From positions 62,001 through 126,000 of the forward strand of contig JAXGZL010000003.1 of NCBI GenBank assembly GCA_040776985.1: 64,000 nt of DNA, given 5' to 3'. Positions 9,024-17,130 of this stretch are shown piece after piece; the first letter of the stretch is position 1; every line of letters begins with the position of its first letter. The translations under genes and the position numbers were made by a program. Origin of the DNA: UBA6115 sp040776985. Its GTDB lineage: Bacteria > Bacillota > Clostridia > Christensenellales > Aristaeellaceae. Below the pieces are notes generated by a model. The model saw only the letters and a list, made by a program, of their open reading frames with translations. It did not search any database and was not told where the DNA came from.

Positions 9024-10703
9024 TCAGGCTTGATGGGGGTCTGACTTGACGATGATCTTGTCCCGGCCAAAGACCAGGGACAGCATTTCCAGGTTTTCCT
9101 TGGCCAGCGCCTCCTGGCTGATGGCGCTGGTGTCCTGCATGCGGGCGGCGCGGAAATGCGCTTCTTTGCCCATGATGTCCCTGAGCATCCCACCGATCAC
9201 CTGGGAACGGCTTTCCTCGTTGAGCATGTCGGTGAAAATGCTCTCCTCCGGCGGCAGGAGCAGGGTGAAGGTCTGGTTCTCATAGCCGCCGTACTTGCCC
9301 CGGTGCACCAGGGAGAACAGGCCCGGCTGCTCCTGGCCCAGACGCTTCAGCATCCGGTTCCAGACCTCCTTGGGGGAGGGGCCGGCGGTCGGTTCCGCTG
9401 CCGCTGGCGGCTCTGTCAGGGGCAGGTCAAGGGCAGGCCCGGGGACGGGTTCGGCGGCGGGTTCAGGCGCCTGCTCAGCGGCTGGCTCTGGCTCTGCTGG
9501 CGGCGCTGTTTCTGCCTGAACAGGCTGAACGGGCTGAACGACAGGGGGCAGCGGCTGGCTGCCCAGGGCGGCGAAGCGGGTTTCCAGCTGGGCCAGGCGG
9601 GCCAGAATGCCGCCCAGGTCCTGTTCCTGGTCCACCTGGCAGACGCGCAGGGCAAAAACCTCCAGCACTGCCCGGGGGGTGGAGGCCCAGCGGGCATCCG
9701 TCTCCGCCTGCATGCATTTTTCAAGCATCCGCACCAGGGAGATCTCGCTGATGCCGTTGGCCTGGCGCTGAAGGCCCTCCTGGACGCTGCCGCCCACCGG
9801 GTGCAGGGGGCTGCCCGTCAGTTTGACCGACAGCACCTGGCGCAGATGGGCGCTGAAATCCCGCAGGAACACCTGCACATCCCGCCCCTGGCGCATCAGG
9901 GTGTTGATTTCCTTGAGTGCATCCCGGCTGTTGCCCAGGGAAAGTGCGTCCAGGAAGGAGAACAGCACCTCCTGGCTGACCGAGCCCAGGGCCTCGCGCA
10001 CATGGGGTTCAGACAGGGCCAGACCGGATGCCAGGCACATGTCCAGCAGGCTCCAGGCGTCCCGCATGCTGCCCTCAGCGGCCTGGGCAATCAGCTGCAG
10101 GGCGGCCTCATCCTGCTGATCTTCCGGCAGCGCCTGCTTCATCCTGCCCACAATCTGGGCGTCCGCGATGCGGCCAAAATCAAAGCGCTGGCAGCGGGAG
10201 AGGATGGTGGCAGGCAGCTTCTGGGGCTCGGTGGTGGCCAGGATAAAGACCATGTAGCCGGGCGGCTCCTCCAGGGTTTTAAGCAGGGCGTTGAAGGCGG
10301 CGCCGGAGAGCATGTGCACCTCGTCAATGATGTACACCTTGTATTTGGCGAATTGCGGGGGATAGTCGGTCTTGGACAGCATCAGGCGCACATTGTCCAC
10401 CGAGCTGTTGCTGGCGGCGTCCATTTCCAGAAGGTCCAGGCTGGTTTCAGCGGACAGGTTTTTGCAGCTCTCGCATACGAGGCAGGGATCCCCCTCCTGG
10501 GGGTTTTCGCAGTTGATGGCAAGCGCCATGATGCGGGCGGCGCTGGTCTTGCCGGTGCCGTGGCTGCCGCAAAACAGGTAGGCATGGGCCACATGCCCGG
10601 TCTTGGCCTGGTTTTTCAGCATTCTGCGCGTGGCATCCTGGCCCACCATGTCGCTGAAACGGTGGGGACGCCAGGTGCGGTAAAGGGATTGGTAGCTGCT
10701 CAT
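9024..10703 (-). CDS. dnaX: DNA polymerase III subunit gamma/tau
   Basis: 559 residues. AAA+ clamp-loader ATPase with Walker A GSHGTGKTSAA (about 46-56), a zinc module (CENPQEGDPCLVCESC), Walker B IIDEVHML, and sensor 1 LATTEPQKLPATILSRCQRF. Domain III follows, then a Pro/Glu-rich linker (about 385-445) and a C-terminal tau-like domain. It loads the sliding clamp onto DNA. The start overlaps the upstream yitT gene by 4 bp. The usual Firmicute partners recR and ybaB are not next to it; instead it is followed by membrane and GerMN genes, an unusual operon. No obvious slippery frameshift heptamer was identified. Confidence 0.95.
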   Translation of the reverse strand: MSSYQSLYRTWRPHRFSDMVGQDATRRMLKNQAKTGHVAHAYLFCGSHGTGKTSAARIMALAINCENPQEGDPCLVCESCKNLSAETSLDLLEMDAASNSSVDNVRLMLSKTDYPPQFAKYKVYIIDEVHMLSGAAFNALLKTLEEPPGYMVFILATTEPQKLPATILSRCQRFDFGRIADAQIVGRMKQALPEDQQDEAALQLIAQAAEGSMRDAWSLLDMCLASGLALSEPHVREALGSVSQEVLFSFLDALSLGNSRDALKEINTLMRQGRDVQVFLRDFSAHLRQVLSVKLTGSPLHPVGGSVQEGLQRQANGISEISLVRMLEKCMQAETDARWASTPRAVLEVFALRVCQVDQEQDLGGILARLAQLETRFAALGSQPLPPVVQPVQPVQAETAPPAEPEPAAEQAPEPAAEPVPGPALDLPLTEPPAAAEPTAGPSPKEVWNRMLKRLGQEQPGLFSLVHRGKYGGYENQTFTLLLPPEESIFTDMLNEESRSQVIGGMLRDIMGKEAHFRAARMQDTSAISQEALAKENLEMLSLVFGRDKIIVKSDPHQA

Positions 10704-11554
10704 TGGTCCTCCCCGGATAGCTTGCGGAAGCCTTCGCCCAGGGTCTCATGGGCGTCGGTGATGTAGACAAAGGCAAAGGGGTCTTCATGGTCCACGATGC
10801 GCTTCACCTGCATGGTTTCAAGCCGCCCCACCACGCAGACCAGCATCTTGCTCTCCTTGCCGGAATAGGCGCCGGTGGCGGGCAGGATGGTGACCCCCCG
10901 CTCCAACTCCTTCATCAGGCGGCTGGCGATCTTCTCCCACTGGGCGGAGAGGATGTGGCAGGCCTTGTCGGTGCCGATGCCTGAGAGCACCTTGTCCAGC
11001 ACCCGGGCGGAGATGTACACGCAGATGATGGCATACATGGCGTGCTGGGCGCTCATGAAAATCCAGGCCAGGATGATCACCACAAAATCCAGCGCAAACA
11101 GGAAGGCGCCGGTTGAGATGGCGGGGAACTTCTTGTGCACCACCCGGGCCAGAAGGTCTGTGCCGCCGGTGGTGGCGCCCCCCCGCATGATCAGCGCGAT
11201 GCCCGCCCCCAGAATCACCCCGCCAAAGACGGAGGAGAGCATGGGGTCAATGCTGACGGGCTTGAAGGCCATCAGGTCAATGAGGCTGGAGAAGAGGATG
11301 GTGGCGAAGATGGTGCGGATCACAAACTTGAGCCCGCTGACCTTCCAGCCCAGGATCAGCAGCGGGATGTTCAGCGCCAGGCTGGTCAGCCCAATGGGCA
11401 GCCCGAAGTGAAAGTTCAGGATGGTGGTAAGGCCTGTGATGCCGCCGGGGGCAATATGGCTGGGCTCCAAAAACAGGGGATAACTGGCCGCCCCGATGGC
11501 GCATCCCACAACGATCAGCGCCAACTGGAGCCATGCTGCGCGTTTCTCTGTCAT
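10700..11554 (-). CDS. YitT family membrane protein (DUF161/DUF2179)
   Basis: About 284 residues. Five or six hydrophobic segments fill residues 8-190, with the family glycines (GGITGLTTIL, GGATTGGTDLLARVV). A cytosolic DUF2179 domain follows (YSGKESKMLVCVVGRLE ... DPFAFVYITDAHETLGEGF). Members of this family are integral membrane proteins of uncertain, possibly transport, function. ATG 11554 is chosen; a TTG at 11566 is also in frame but sits only about 2 bases after AAGGGG. It is the promoter-proximal gene of the dnaX operon. Confidence 0.85.
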   Translation of the reverse strand: MTEKRAAWLQLALIVVGCAIGAASYPLFLEPSHIAPGGITGLTTILNFHFGLPIGLTSLALNIPLLILGWKVSGLKFVIRTIFATILFSSLIDLMAFKPVSIDPMLSSVFGGVILGAGIALIMRGGATTGGTDLLARVVHKKFPAISTGAFLFALDFVVIILAWIFMSAQHAMYAIICVYISARVLDKVLSGIGTDKACHILSAQWEKIASRLMKELERGVTILPATGAYSGKESKMLVCVVGRLETMQVKRIVDHEDPFAFVYITDAHETLGEGFRKLSGEDQ

Positions 11555-11597
11555 CCTGCTTGTCAAATCCCCTTCTCGTAATCATTTCGTCATATTC

Positions 11598-11627
11598 AGT
11601 ATAGCATAGTTCGCGCTGTGCATACAA
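11598..11627 (-). promoter_or_regulatory. Promoter of the yitT-dnaX operon
   Basis: On the minus strand: TTGTAT (11627-11622), an 18-bp spacer, and TATACT (11603-11598) preceded by TG (extended -10). It lies about 45 bp upstream of yitT. Confidence 0.55.
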
Positions 11628-11654
11628 GAGATCTGGCTGGCCGTGTGGCCTTGC

Positions 11655-11691
11655 GGCAAAAAGAAAAGGAGAGGGCTTTTCGCCCCCTCCT
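11655..11691 (-). terminator. Terminator, distal copy of the peroxiredoxin stem
   Basis: Read on the minus strand, AGGAGGGGGC loops through GAAAA to GCCCTCTCCT and is followed by TTTTCTTTTT. The stem duplicates the one at 11899-11927, which has no T-run. This is the copy able to terminate. Confidence 0.6.
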
Positions 11692-11698
11692 GAGAGAG

Positions 11699-11891
11699 TC
11701 GACAAAGTGTCTGCGGACACTTTGTCGTTTTAGAAGAACGGGCATTTTCGCTTGGGAACAAAGTTCCCGGCCAGCGAAAATGCGTGGAATGCATTGCTTC
11801 GCAATGCCCCGCCCGCCCGGCAAAGCCGGGCGATACGATTTCACTCAGAGGACTGTGCCCTCTGAAACACCCCCTTTGATTTAGTTTGTCT
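11699..11891. repeat. Hairpin-rich dispersed repeat, copy A
   Basis: A non-coding block of about 193 bp that recurs in reverse orientation at 28508-28700 with about 90% identity by eye. It is a string of palindromes: GACAAAGTGTC/GACACTTTGTC; GCATTTTCGCT/AGCGAAAATGC enclosing GGGAAC/GTTCCC; GCATTGC/GCAATGC; GCCCGGC/GCCGGGC; and CAGAGG/CCTCTG. Where the two copies differ, some changes look compensatory (GGGAAC-AAA-GTTCCC here, GGGAGC-TT-GGCTCCC there), so structure seems conserved. A near-identical stem of about 25 bp flanks it on both sides. It carries no gene. A mobile REP/MITE-like element is the likeliest reading. Confidence 0.75.
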
Positions 11892-11898
11892 AAAGTCT

Positions 11899-11927
11899 GA
11901 GGAGAGGGCTTTTCGCCCCCTCCTCAG
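11899..11927 (-). repeat. Proximal copy of the terminator stem
   Basis: CTGAGGAGGGGGC-GAAAA-GCCCTCTCCTCAG on the minus strand, just after the peroxiredoxin stop. About 25 bases are identical to 11668-11692 on the other side of repeat A. It lacks the poly-T tract, so it looks like the half left behind when the repeat inserted. Confidence 0.6.
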
Positions 11928-11941
11928 ATGCTGTGAACCGA

Positions 11942-12628
11942 TCAGGCCTTGTCCTTCTTGAAGCAGAGGAACCAGTCCAGACAGGTGATGTCCTCGTCCT
12001 TGCCTTCCATGCGCTCCTTGGCGGTGCCGCAGGAGCCGGCCGGGGGCACGATGACATCCTGGCCGGGGCGCCAGTCGGCCGGGGTGGCCACCTGGTCGCT
12101 GTCCGCCTTCTGCAGGGCCAGCACGATGCGCTTAAGCTCGTCAAAGTTGCGGCCGGTGGACAGCGGATAGTACAGGATGGTGCGGATGATGCCCTTGGGG
12201 TCAATCACAAACACGGCGCGCACCGCCTGGGTGTTGCTCTGGCCAGGCTGGATCATGCCATACTTGTTGGCAACCTCCATGCGGATGTCCTCAATCAGCG
12301 GGAAGTGGACCTCCACGTTCTTCATGCCCTTCCACTCCAGCTCCTGGATGCGGCGCAGCCAGGCGATGTGGGCGTAGAGGGAGTCCACGGACAGGCCGAC
12401 CAACTCGGTGTTGATGGCCTTGAACTCATCCGACATGGTGGCAAAGGTCATGAACTCCGTGGTGCAAACCGGCGTAAAGTCAGCGGGGTGAGAGAAAAGG
12501 ATGACCCACTTGCCCTTGTAATCCTCCGGGAAGTTGAGGGGGCCCTGGGTGGTGACTGCCTTGAACTCCGGGGCCTTGTCGCCGATCAGGGGCATGCGGT
12601 TGTAGGTGATGGTCTGTGTGTTTTCCAT
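11942..12628 (-). CDS. Peroxiredoxin, 1-Cys (Prx6) type
   Basis: 228 residues. The peroxidatic cysteine is in HPADFTPVCTTEF (about C47), the Prx6-subfamily form of the PxxxTxxC motif. The extended C-terminal dimerisation domain is present. Two further cysteines lie near the end (PAGSCGTAK, CLDWFLCF), as in archaeal Prx6-like enzymes where a C-terminal Cys can act as resolving residue. It reduces peroxides in the cytosol. It follows perR by 61 bp on the same strand, a typical peroxide-stress pairing. Its own promoter-like sequence lies in that gap, so it may be made both with perR and alone. Confidence 0.9.
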   Translation of the reverse strand: MENTQTITYNRMPLIGDKAPEFKAVTTQGPLNFPEDYKGKWVILFSHPADFTPVCTTEFMTFATMSDEFKAINTELVGLSVDSLYAHIAWLRRIQELEWKGMKNVEVHFPLIEDIRMEVANKYGMIQPGQSNTQAVRAVFVIDPKGIIRTILYYPLSTGRNFDELKRIVLALQKADSDQVATPADWRPGQDVIVPPAGSCGTAKERMEGKDEDITCLDWFLCFKKDKA

Positions 12629-12649
12629 GGTTCTTTCCTTTCTTTGGCG

Positions 12650-12679
12650 TTAATATTCGCAGACAGGTCAGCCTGTCAA
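12650..12679 (-). promoter_or_regulatory. Candidate promoter of the peroxiredoxin gene
   Basis: Minus strand: consensus TTGACA (12679-12674), an 18-bp spacer, then TATTAA (12655-12650). The -35 is perfect, the -10 moderate. Confidence 0.45.
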
Positions 12680-12689
12680 AAGCGTCCAT

Positions 12690-13079
12690 TCAGTGGGGAG
12701 GCGTTACGCCTTGCCTTGCCTGGCAATCAGCGCAGGTGTAGTTGATCTTCAGGTCATAGGAGTGCACCTGAACGCCGGTCTGATGCCTGAGGGTGTCGGT
12801 CAGATCAGGCAGCAGGACATCGGACAGCTGCCCGCAGACGATGCACAGCAGGTGATCGTGGCGGGTGACCCGGTCGTAGCGGTCCGGGAAGCCCTCCACC
12901 GAAACCCTGCGCACAAGGCCGGCCTGGCTTAATTTTTTCAGGTTGTTGTACACCGTGGCCAGCACCATTTTGGGCTGACTTTGCTTGAGCTGCAGATAGA
13001 TCTCCTCCGCGCTCAGGTGCCCATCTGTTTCCTGGATCAGAGCCAGGATACGGTCGCCGTAGGTGCCCAAAGCATTCAC
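12690..13079 (-). CDS. perR: Fur-family peroxide regulator, PerR-like
   Basis: 129 residues. An N-terminal winged helix (HLSAEEIYLQLKQSQPKMVLATVYNNLKKL) is followed by a dimerisation domain with the metal ligands RHDHLLC. Two CxxC pairs (CIVC, CADC) form the structural zinc site. Family, size and pairing with a peroxiredoxin favour PerR over Fur or Zur. Its promoter is fully consensus and overlaps a PerR-box-like palindrome, suggesting autorepression. It is divergent from htpG. Confidence 0.85.
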   Translation of the reverse strand: MNALGTYGDRILALIQETDGHLSAEEIYLQLKQSQPKMVLATVYNNLKKLSQAGLVRRVSVEGFPDRYDRVTRHDHLLCIVCGQLSDVLLPDLTDTLRHQTGVQVHSYDLKINYTCADCQARQGVTPPH

Positions 13080-13082
13080 TCC

Positions 13083-13109
13083 TTAGAATTAGAACTAATC
13101 TAATTATAA
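13083..13109 (-). promoter_or_regulatory. PerR/Fur-box-like operator
   Basis: Read on the minus strand the core is TTATAAT-T-AGATTAG, a 7-1-7 arrangement close to the PerR box. A second half (CTAATTCTAA) follows. It covers the -10 of perR and lies just before the perR ATG, so binding would block perR transcription. Confidence 0.5.
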
Positions 13110-13131
13110 GTGAGAAAGCGCTCGATGTCAA
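13103..13131 (-). promoter_or_regulatory. Consensus promoter of perR
   Basis: Minus strand: TTGACA (13131-13126), exactly 17 bp, TATAAT (13108-13103). Both hexamers are perfect. Confidence 0.8.
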
Positions 13132-13161
13132 GTCTCCAGGGAAAGAACTTTAGTCTATCGT

Positions 13162-13188
13162 TTAGCACTCGAAAGGGAAGAGTGCTAA
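13162..13188 (+). promoter_or_regulatory. CIRCE element (HrcA operator) of htpG
   Basis: TTAGCACTC, nine bases, GAGTGCTAA: both 9-bp arms match the CIRCE consensus exactly. It lies just upstream of the htpG -35 and is about 74 bp from the ATG, so HrcA should repress htpG. Confidence 0.93.
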
Positions 13189-13195
13189 AAATCGC

Positions 13196-13224
13196 TTGCA
13201 ATCGGTGCGGACGGATGATAAGAT
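13196..13224 (+). promoter_or_regulatory. Promoter of htpG
   Basis: TTGCAA (13196-13201), 17-bp spacer, TAAGAT (13219-13224) preceded by TGA, an extended -10. It is immediately downstream of CIRCE. Confidence 0.65.
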
Positions 13225-13260
13225 AAGGCCATCCATTATTTTTCATTCGGAGGGACCACC

Positions 13261-15204
13261 ATGGCAAAGGAAAAAAGCACAGTTCAGAAGGGCAGCATTT
13301 CCATTGATGCTCAGAACATCATGCCGGTGATCAAACGCTGGCTGTATTCAGATAAGGACATTTTCATCCGGGAAATCGTCTCCAACGGCGTGGACGCCAT
13401 CACCAAGCTGAAAATGCTGGGGAAGGGCGGGGAGGAGGACCTGCAGGTCACCGTCACCATTGACAAAAAGAAAGGTGAGATCCGGGTGTCCGACAACGGC
13501 ATCGGGATGACGGCGGAAGAGGTGGACCAGTTCATCAACCAGGTGGCCTTTTCCAGCGCCGAGGCCTTCCTGAAGAACTATCAGGGGGAGGACGCCGCCG
13601 GCATCATCGGCCACTTTGGCCTGGGCTTCTACTCCGCCTTTATGGCATCAAACATGGTGACCATTGACTCCCTGTCCTATCAGGAGGGGGCGGAGGCGGT
13701 GCGCTGGGAGAGCAAGGACGGCATCAACTTTGAGATGATGCCGGGGGAAAGAACCGCAAGGGGCACCACCATCATCATGCGCCTGATGGAGGAGGAGAAG
13801 GAATTCCTGGAAACCCACCGGGCTCGGGAGGTGCTGGAGAAGTACTGCGGGTACATGTCCGTGCCCATTATCCTGAACGACCTGGAGGACATCAAGGAGC
13901 GCAAGGCCGACTTTGAAAAGCGCCGCAAGGAGCATGAGAAGGAAGCGGCCAAAAAGAAGAAGGAAGCCGAAAAGGAAGGAAAGCCGGCGCCGGAGGAGCT
14001 GCCCTTTGTCGGGGAGGAGCCCGGCCCCGTCCAGATCAACGATGTAAGCCCCCTGTGGCTGAAGGCGCCCAAGGACTGCACGGATGAGGAGTACAAGGAA
14101 ACCTACCGCAAGCTTTTCCGCACCTGGGAGGAGCCTCTGTTCTGGATCCACCTGAATGTGGACTATCCCTTCAACCTGAAGGGCATCCTGTACTTCCCCC
14201 GCATCAAGAAGGATTTTTCCGGTCAGGACGGCGAGATCAAGCTGTTCAACCGCCAGGTCTTTGTGGCGGACAACATCAAGGAAGTGATTCCGGAGTTTTT
14301 GATGGTCTTAAAGGGCGTCATTGACTGCCCGGACCTGCCGCTGAACGTGTCCCGTTCCTTCCTGCAAAATGACGGCTATGTGAGGAAACTGTCCACCCAT
14401 ATTGTGAAAAAGGTGGCGGACAAGCTGAACAGCCTGTTTAGCTCCGAACGGGAAACCTACCATCGCTACTGGGACGACATCCACCCCTTTATCAAGTACG
14501 GCTGTGTGAGCGACCGGAAGTTCTATGACCAGGTGAAGGACAGCCTGCTGCTGAAAACCACCAAAGGGGAATACCTGACCCTGGACGAGTACAAGGCCCG
14601 CAACAAGGGCAAGACCGAGAAAAAGGCCTACTACACCACCGACGCCGCCCGCCAGGCCGCCAGCGTGGCCCCCTTTGAGGCAAAGGACATTGACGTGGCG
14701 GTGCTGGACACCCTGATTGACGTGAACTTCATGTCCTTCCTGGAGTATTCGGGTGGGCAGGACCTGCAGTTTGTGCGGGTGGACGCGGACATCAAGGGCC
14801 TGCAGGAGGACAGCGAGGAGGGCAAGGACCTGGACCAGGAAGCCCTGCAGACCCGGGTGCGGGAGGTGCTGAGCCAGCCTGAGATGGAGGTGCAGCTGGC
14901 CTCCCTCAGCGACAAGGACCTGCCCGGCATCCTGACGGAGGACGAGCAGCTCAGGCGTTACAAGGACATGAGCCGCATCTATGGCCAGGCGCAGGCCTTC
15001 CCTGAGCGCTACACCCTGGTCTTAAACCGGGGCAACAAATCTGTCCAGGCCATCGCCGCCATGGAGGCGGGGGAGAAGCAGAGCCTGCTGATCCAGCAGA
15101 TCTTTGACCTGGCCCGGCTGTCCTCCAGGCCCCTGGAAGGGGAGGAGCTGAAGGCTTTCATGAACCGCAGCAACAGGCTGATTGAGATTCTGGCGGAGGA
15201 ATAA
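13261..15204 (+). CDS. htpG: Molecular chaperone HtpG (Hsp90)
   Basis: 647 residues. The N-terminal GHKL ATPase domain shows IREIVSNGVDAITKL, the DNGIGMT loop and GHFGLGFYSAFM. A charged Lys/Glu linker (about 220-245), the middle domain (FNRQVFVADN ... NVSRSFLQND) and the C-terminal dimerisation domain follow. Asn replaces the more common Glu-Leu-Ile-Ser-Asn context only slightly, and the nucleotide pocket looks intact. GGAGG lies nine bases before the ATG. Control is by CIRCE rather than the CIRCE-independent mode described for Bacillus subtilis htpG. A strong bidirectional terminator follows. Confidence 0.95.
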   Translation: MAKEKSTVQKGSISIDAQNIMPVIKRWLYSDKDIFIREIVSNGVDAITKLKMLGKGGEEDLQVTVTIDKKKGEIRVSDNGIGMTAEEVDQFINQVAFSSAEAFLKNYQGEDAAGIIGHFGLGFYSAFMASNMVTIDSLSYQEGAEAVRWESKDGINFEMMPGERTARGTTIIMRLMEEEKEFLETHRAREVLEKYCGYMSVPIILNDLEDIKERKADFEKRRKEHEKEAAKKKKEAEKEGKPAPEELPFVGEEPGPVQINDVSPLWLKAPKDCTDEEYKETYRKLFRTWEEPLFWIHLNVDYPFNLKGILYFPRIKKDFSGQDGEIKLFNRQVFVADNIKEVIPEFLMVLKGVIDCPDLPLNVSRSFLQNDGYVRKLSTHIVKKVADKLNSLFSSERETYHRYWDDIHPFIKYGCVSDRKFYDQVKDSLLLKTTKGEYLTLDEYKARNKGKTEKKAYYTTDAARQAASVAPFEAKDIDVAVLDTLIDVNFMSFLEYSGGQDLQFVRVDADIKGLQEDSEEGKDLDQEALQTRVREVLSQPEMEVQLASLSDKDLPGILTEDEQLRRYKDMSRIYGQAQAFPERYTLVLNRGNKSVQAIAAMEAGEKQSLLIQQIFDLARLSSRPLEGEELKAFMNRSNRLIEILAEE

Positions 15205-15219
15205 AAGCAGACGATAAAC

Positions 15220-15253
15220 AAAGGGGATGGCGCCAATCGGCGCCATCCCCTTT
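15220..15253. terminator. Bidirectional terminator between htpG and cvpA
   Basis: A perfect 15-bp stem, AAAGGGGATGGCGCC / GGCGCCATCCCCTTT, around AATC. It serves convergent htpG and cvpA. Confidence 0.85.
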
Positions 15254-15268
15254 GTGCGTTAAAACGCT

Positions 15269-15976
15269 TTATGACGATATGCCGATCACCCGCATGAACA
15301 GGCCGTCATTGGCAAACCAGTTGGCCAGGGCGCTGGACTCCATCAAATTGTTGAACTGCCCGCCGGGAACAATCACCTGGATCAAAGGAATCAGCAGCAC
15401 CAGCAGATAGCACAGCGCCGCTCCCCGCACCAGGCCAAAGGCGCCGCCCGCCAGCCAGTCCAGCTGCCTTAAAATGGGGTATTCAAACACATGGCGCACC
15501 AGGGACAGCAGCAGGGTGAAGAGAAGGTAGGCGGCGGCAAAGCAGGCCAAAAAGCTTAAAATGCTGATGGCGGTGTGGACGATGGTGCTGGAGACATAGT
15601 CGTTTACCGTGGATAGCCCTCTCTGGCTGAAGGCCTGAGTGACGATGTTGTTGCGAAGGGCATGCTCGATGTTCTCCGGCAGGGACACGCTGTTAAGCAC
15701 CGTGTCCAGCACCGAGCCTGACACCTGGTTGACGGGGGAGGAGGCCAGGTCATAGTCCCCCACCCGGGCCACGGCGTCGGTCATGTTGACCATCAGCCCG
15801 CTGATGGTCTGGTCCCCGGAAAAAAGCCGGGCCAGCGCCGGGCCAAACAGAAAGCCGGACAGAATGGACAGGCCCAGGGCCACCAGGCTGGCGACCGACT
15901 GGATAAAGCCGTGATACAGGCCATAGATCACGCTGATCGCCAGGATAAACAGCAGGATGCCATCGATGATATTCAC
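15269..15976 (-). CDS. CvpA family membrane protein
   Basis: 235 residues from GTG 15976, placed four bases after a perfect AGGAGG. The protein starts with the CvpA signature NIIDGILLFILAISVIYGLYHGFIQSV. Further hydrophobic segments lie at about 100-125, 150-175 and 190-215. A large extracytoplasmic loop with SPVNQVSG separates TM2 and TM3. CvpA-family proteins affect envelope stability and, in E. coli, colicin V secretion; the mechanism is not settled. It is co-transcribed 16 bp after the beta-propeller gene. Confidence 0.8.
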   Translation of the reverse strand: MNIIDGILLFILAISVIYGLYHGFIQSVASLVALGLSILSGFLFGPALARLFSGDQTISGLMVNMTDAVARVGDYDLASSPVNQVSGSVLDTVLNSVSLPENIEHALRNNIVTQAFSQRGLSTVNDYVSSTIVHTAISILSFLACFAAAYLLFTLLLSLVRHVFEYPILRQLDWLAGGAFGLVRGAALCYLLVLLIPLIQVIVPGGQFNNLMESSALANWFANDGLFMRVIGISS

Positions 15977-15992
15977 AGTTCCTCCTAAAGGC

Positions 15993-17099
15993 TTAGGGCA
16001 GGGTGACGGCGTAGACCTCCTGGCCCGCGTTGACCAGGGCAACCCCGTTGGTCAGCCGGCCGATGTAGCCGGTGACAGGGTCCGGGATGGGCAGTTTGGC
16101 GGCTGAGAAGCGCTGGGCGTTCAGCTCCGCCTTGTAGACGCTGCCGGAGGAGAAGGCGAAGAGGCTGTTGCCCTTGAGGCCCGCGCCCACGCAGGTGTCA
16201 GGCAGGGTATAGCGGCTGTCCCGCTTGCCTCCGGACAGCACCCGGAGCTCTGTAATCTGCTGGGTGTCCGCGGTCTGCAGTTCCGGCGCGAAGAGCATCA
16301 GGGCGTCGCCCGCGCCGGTGACGCTGTCAATCAGCCGCCAGCCATAGACCAGCTGCTTTGACAGCGGGTCCAGGGTGCCGCGGTAGTCGTAGAGGTTCAG
16401 TTCCCGGGTGTTGATCACATTCAGCTTGGTGCCCGAGTAGTGCACCGCGTAGGGGATTTCCTCCCCCAGATCCACCTCACCCGTGTTCATGGCGCCCACC
16501 TGATAGATGTTCATCACCGTCAGGGGGGCCACGCCGTAGACATCCAGGGCGGTGGTCCACAGGTAGTTGCCGTTTTCAAAAAAGCCCATGTCCAGGATCA
16601 TCTTGTCCGCGTAGGCCACGGTTTCAGAGTCCACCGCCAGGCCGCCCAGGTCCTTGACCAAAAGGGTGGGGCTGAAGTTGTCCCCGATCACGACGGCCAC
16701 ATACTGCCGTCCGGGCTTGGCGTACTGGATGGGGTCTGACAGACGGTCGTTATAGGTGGCATGCCCCTTCTGGTCCAGGATGTGCAGGTGGGCGCCGATC
16801 CAGGCGGCCACCGCGGTGTCGCTGGCGGTGAAGCGGGCCCCCGCCCCCAGGGCGTATTTCCATTGCTCCGTCCCGTTGGCATTCAGGCAAAACAGGGTGG
16901 AGCCGTCGTAGTACAGCACCTTGTCCCCAAAGGGGGTCACCTGCTGGGACACCACGCAGCGCAGTTTCCTGGCGGTCAGCTGCCGGGGGCCGCCCCCGAA
17001 TATGCCCAGGACATAGAGAATCAGCAGCAGCACGACAACAATGGCGCCAATGGCCAGATATATCCTTATCCTGCTTCCGCGCTCCCCGGTCTGATCCAT
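15993..17099 (-). CDS. Membrane-anchored beta-propeller protein (DUF5711-like)
   Basis: 368 residues. A short basic N-terminus and one membrane helix (IYLAIGAIVVVLLLILYVLG, about 13-32) anchor an extracytoplasmic domain. That domain has PQQ/WD-like repeats, for example KVLYYDGSTLFCLNANGTEQWKYALG and HLHILDQKG. This resembles the uncharacterised DUF5711 family. ATG 17099 is preferred because it lies six bases after GGGAGG; an ATG two codons upstream abuts the ribosome site. It has its own promoter and is followed by cvpA, suggesting a shared envelope role (inference). Confidence 0.6.
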   Translation of the reverse strand: MDQTGERGSRIRIYLAIGAIVVVLLLILYVLGIFGGGPRQLTARKLRCVVSQQVTPFGDKVLYYDGSTLFCLNANGTEQWKYALGAGARFTASDTAVAAWIGAHLHILDQKGHATYNDRLSDPIQYAKPGRQYVAVVIGDNFSPTLLVKDLGGLAVDSETVAYADKMILDMGFFENGNYLWTTALDVYGVAPLTVMNIYQVGAMNTGEVDLGEEIPYAVHYSGTKLNVINTRELNLYDYRGTLDPLSKQLVYGWRLIDSVTGAGDALMLFAPELQTADTQQITELRVLSGGKRDSRYTLPDTCVGAGLKGNSLFAFSSGSVYKAELNAQRFSAAKLPIPDPVTGYIGRLTNGVALVNAGQEVYAVTLP

Positions 17100-17130
17100 T
17101 CCCATCCTCCCTTGCTCCAGTGCCTGCTGA

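Noticed and set aside
9156..10766. 536-codon open frame opposite dnaX
   Set aside because: No ribosome site, composition of a GC-rich antisense frame (Gly/His/Gln-rich), and dnaX on the other strand has all expected motifs.
11618..11884. Small open frame in repeat A that is shared with copy B
   Set aside because: The similarity comes from the conserved DNA repeat and its hairpins. There is no ribosome site, and the copies differ at codon positions without preference.
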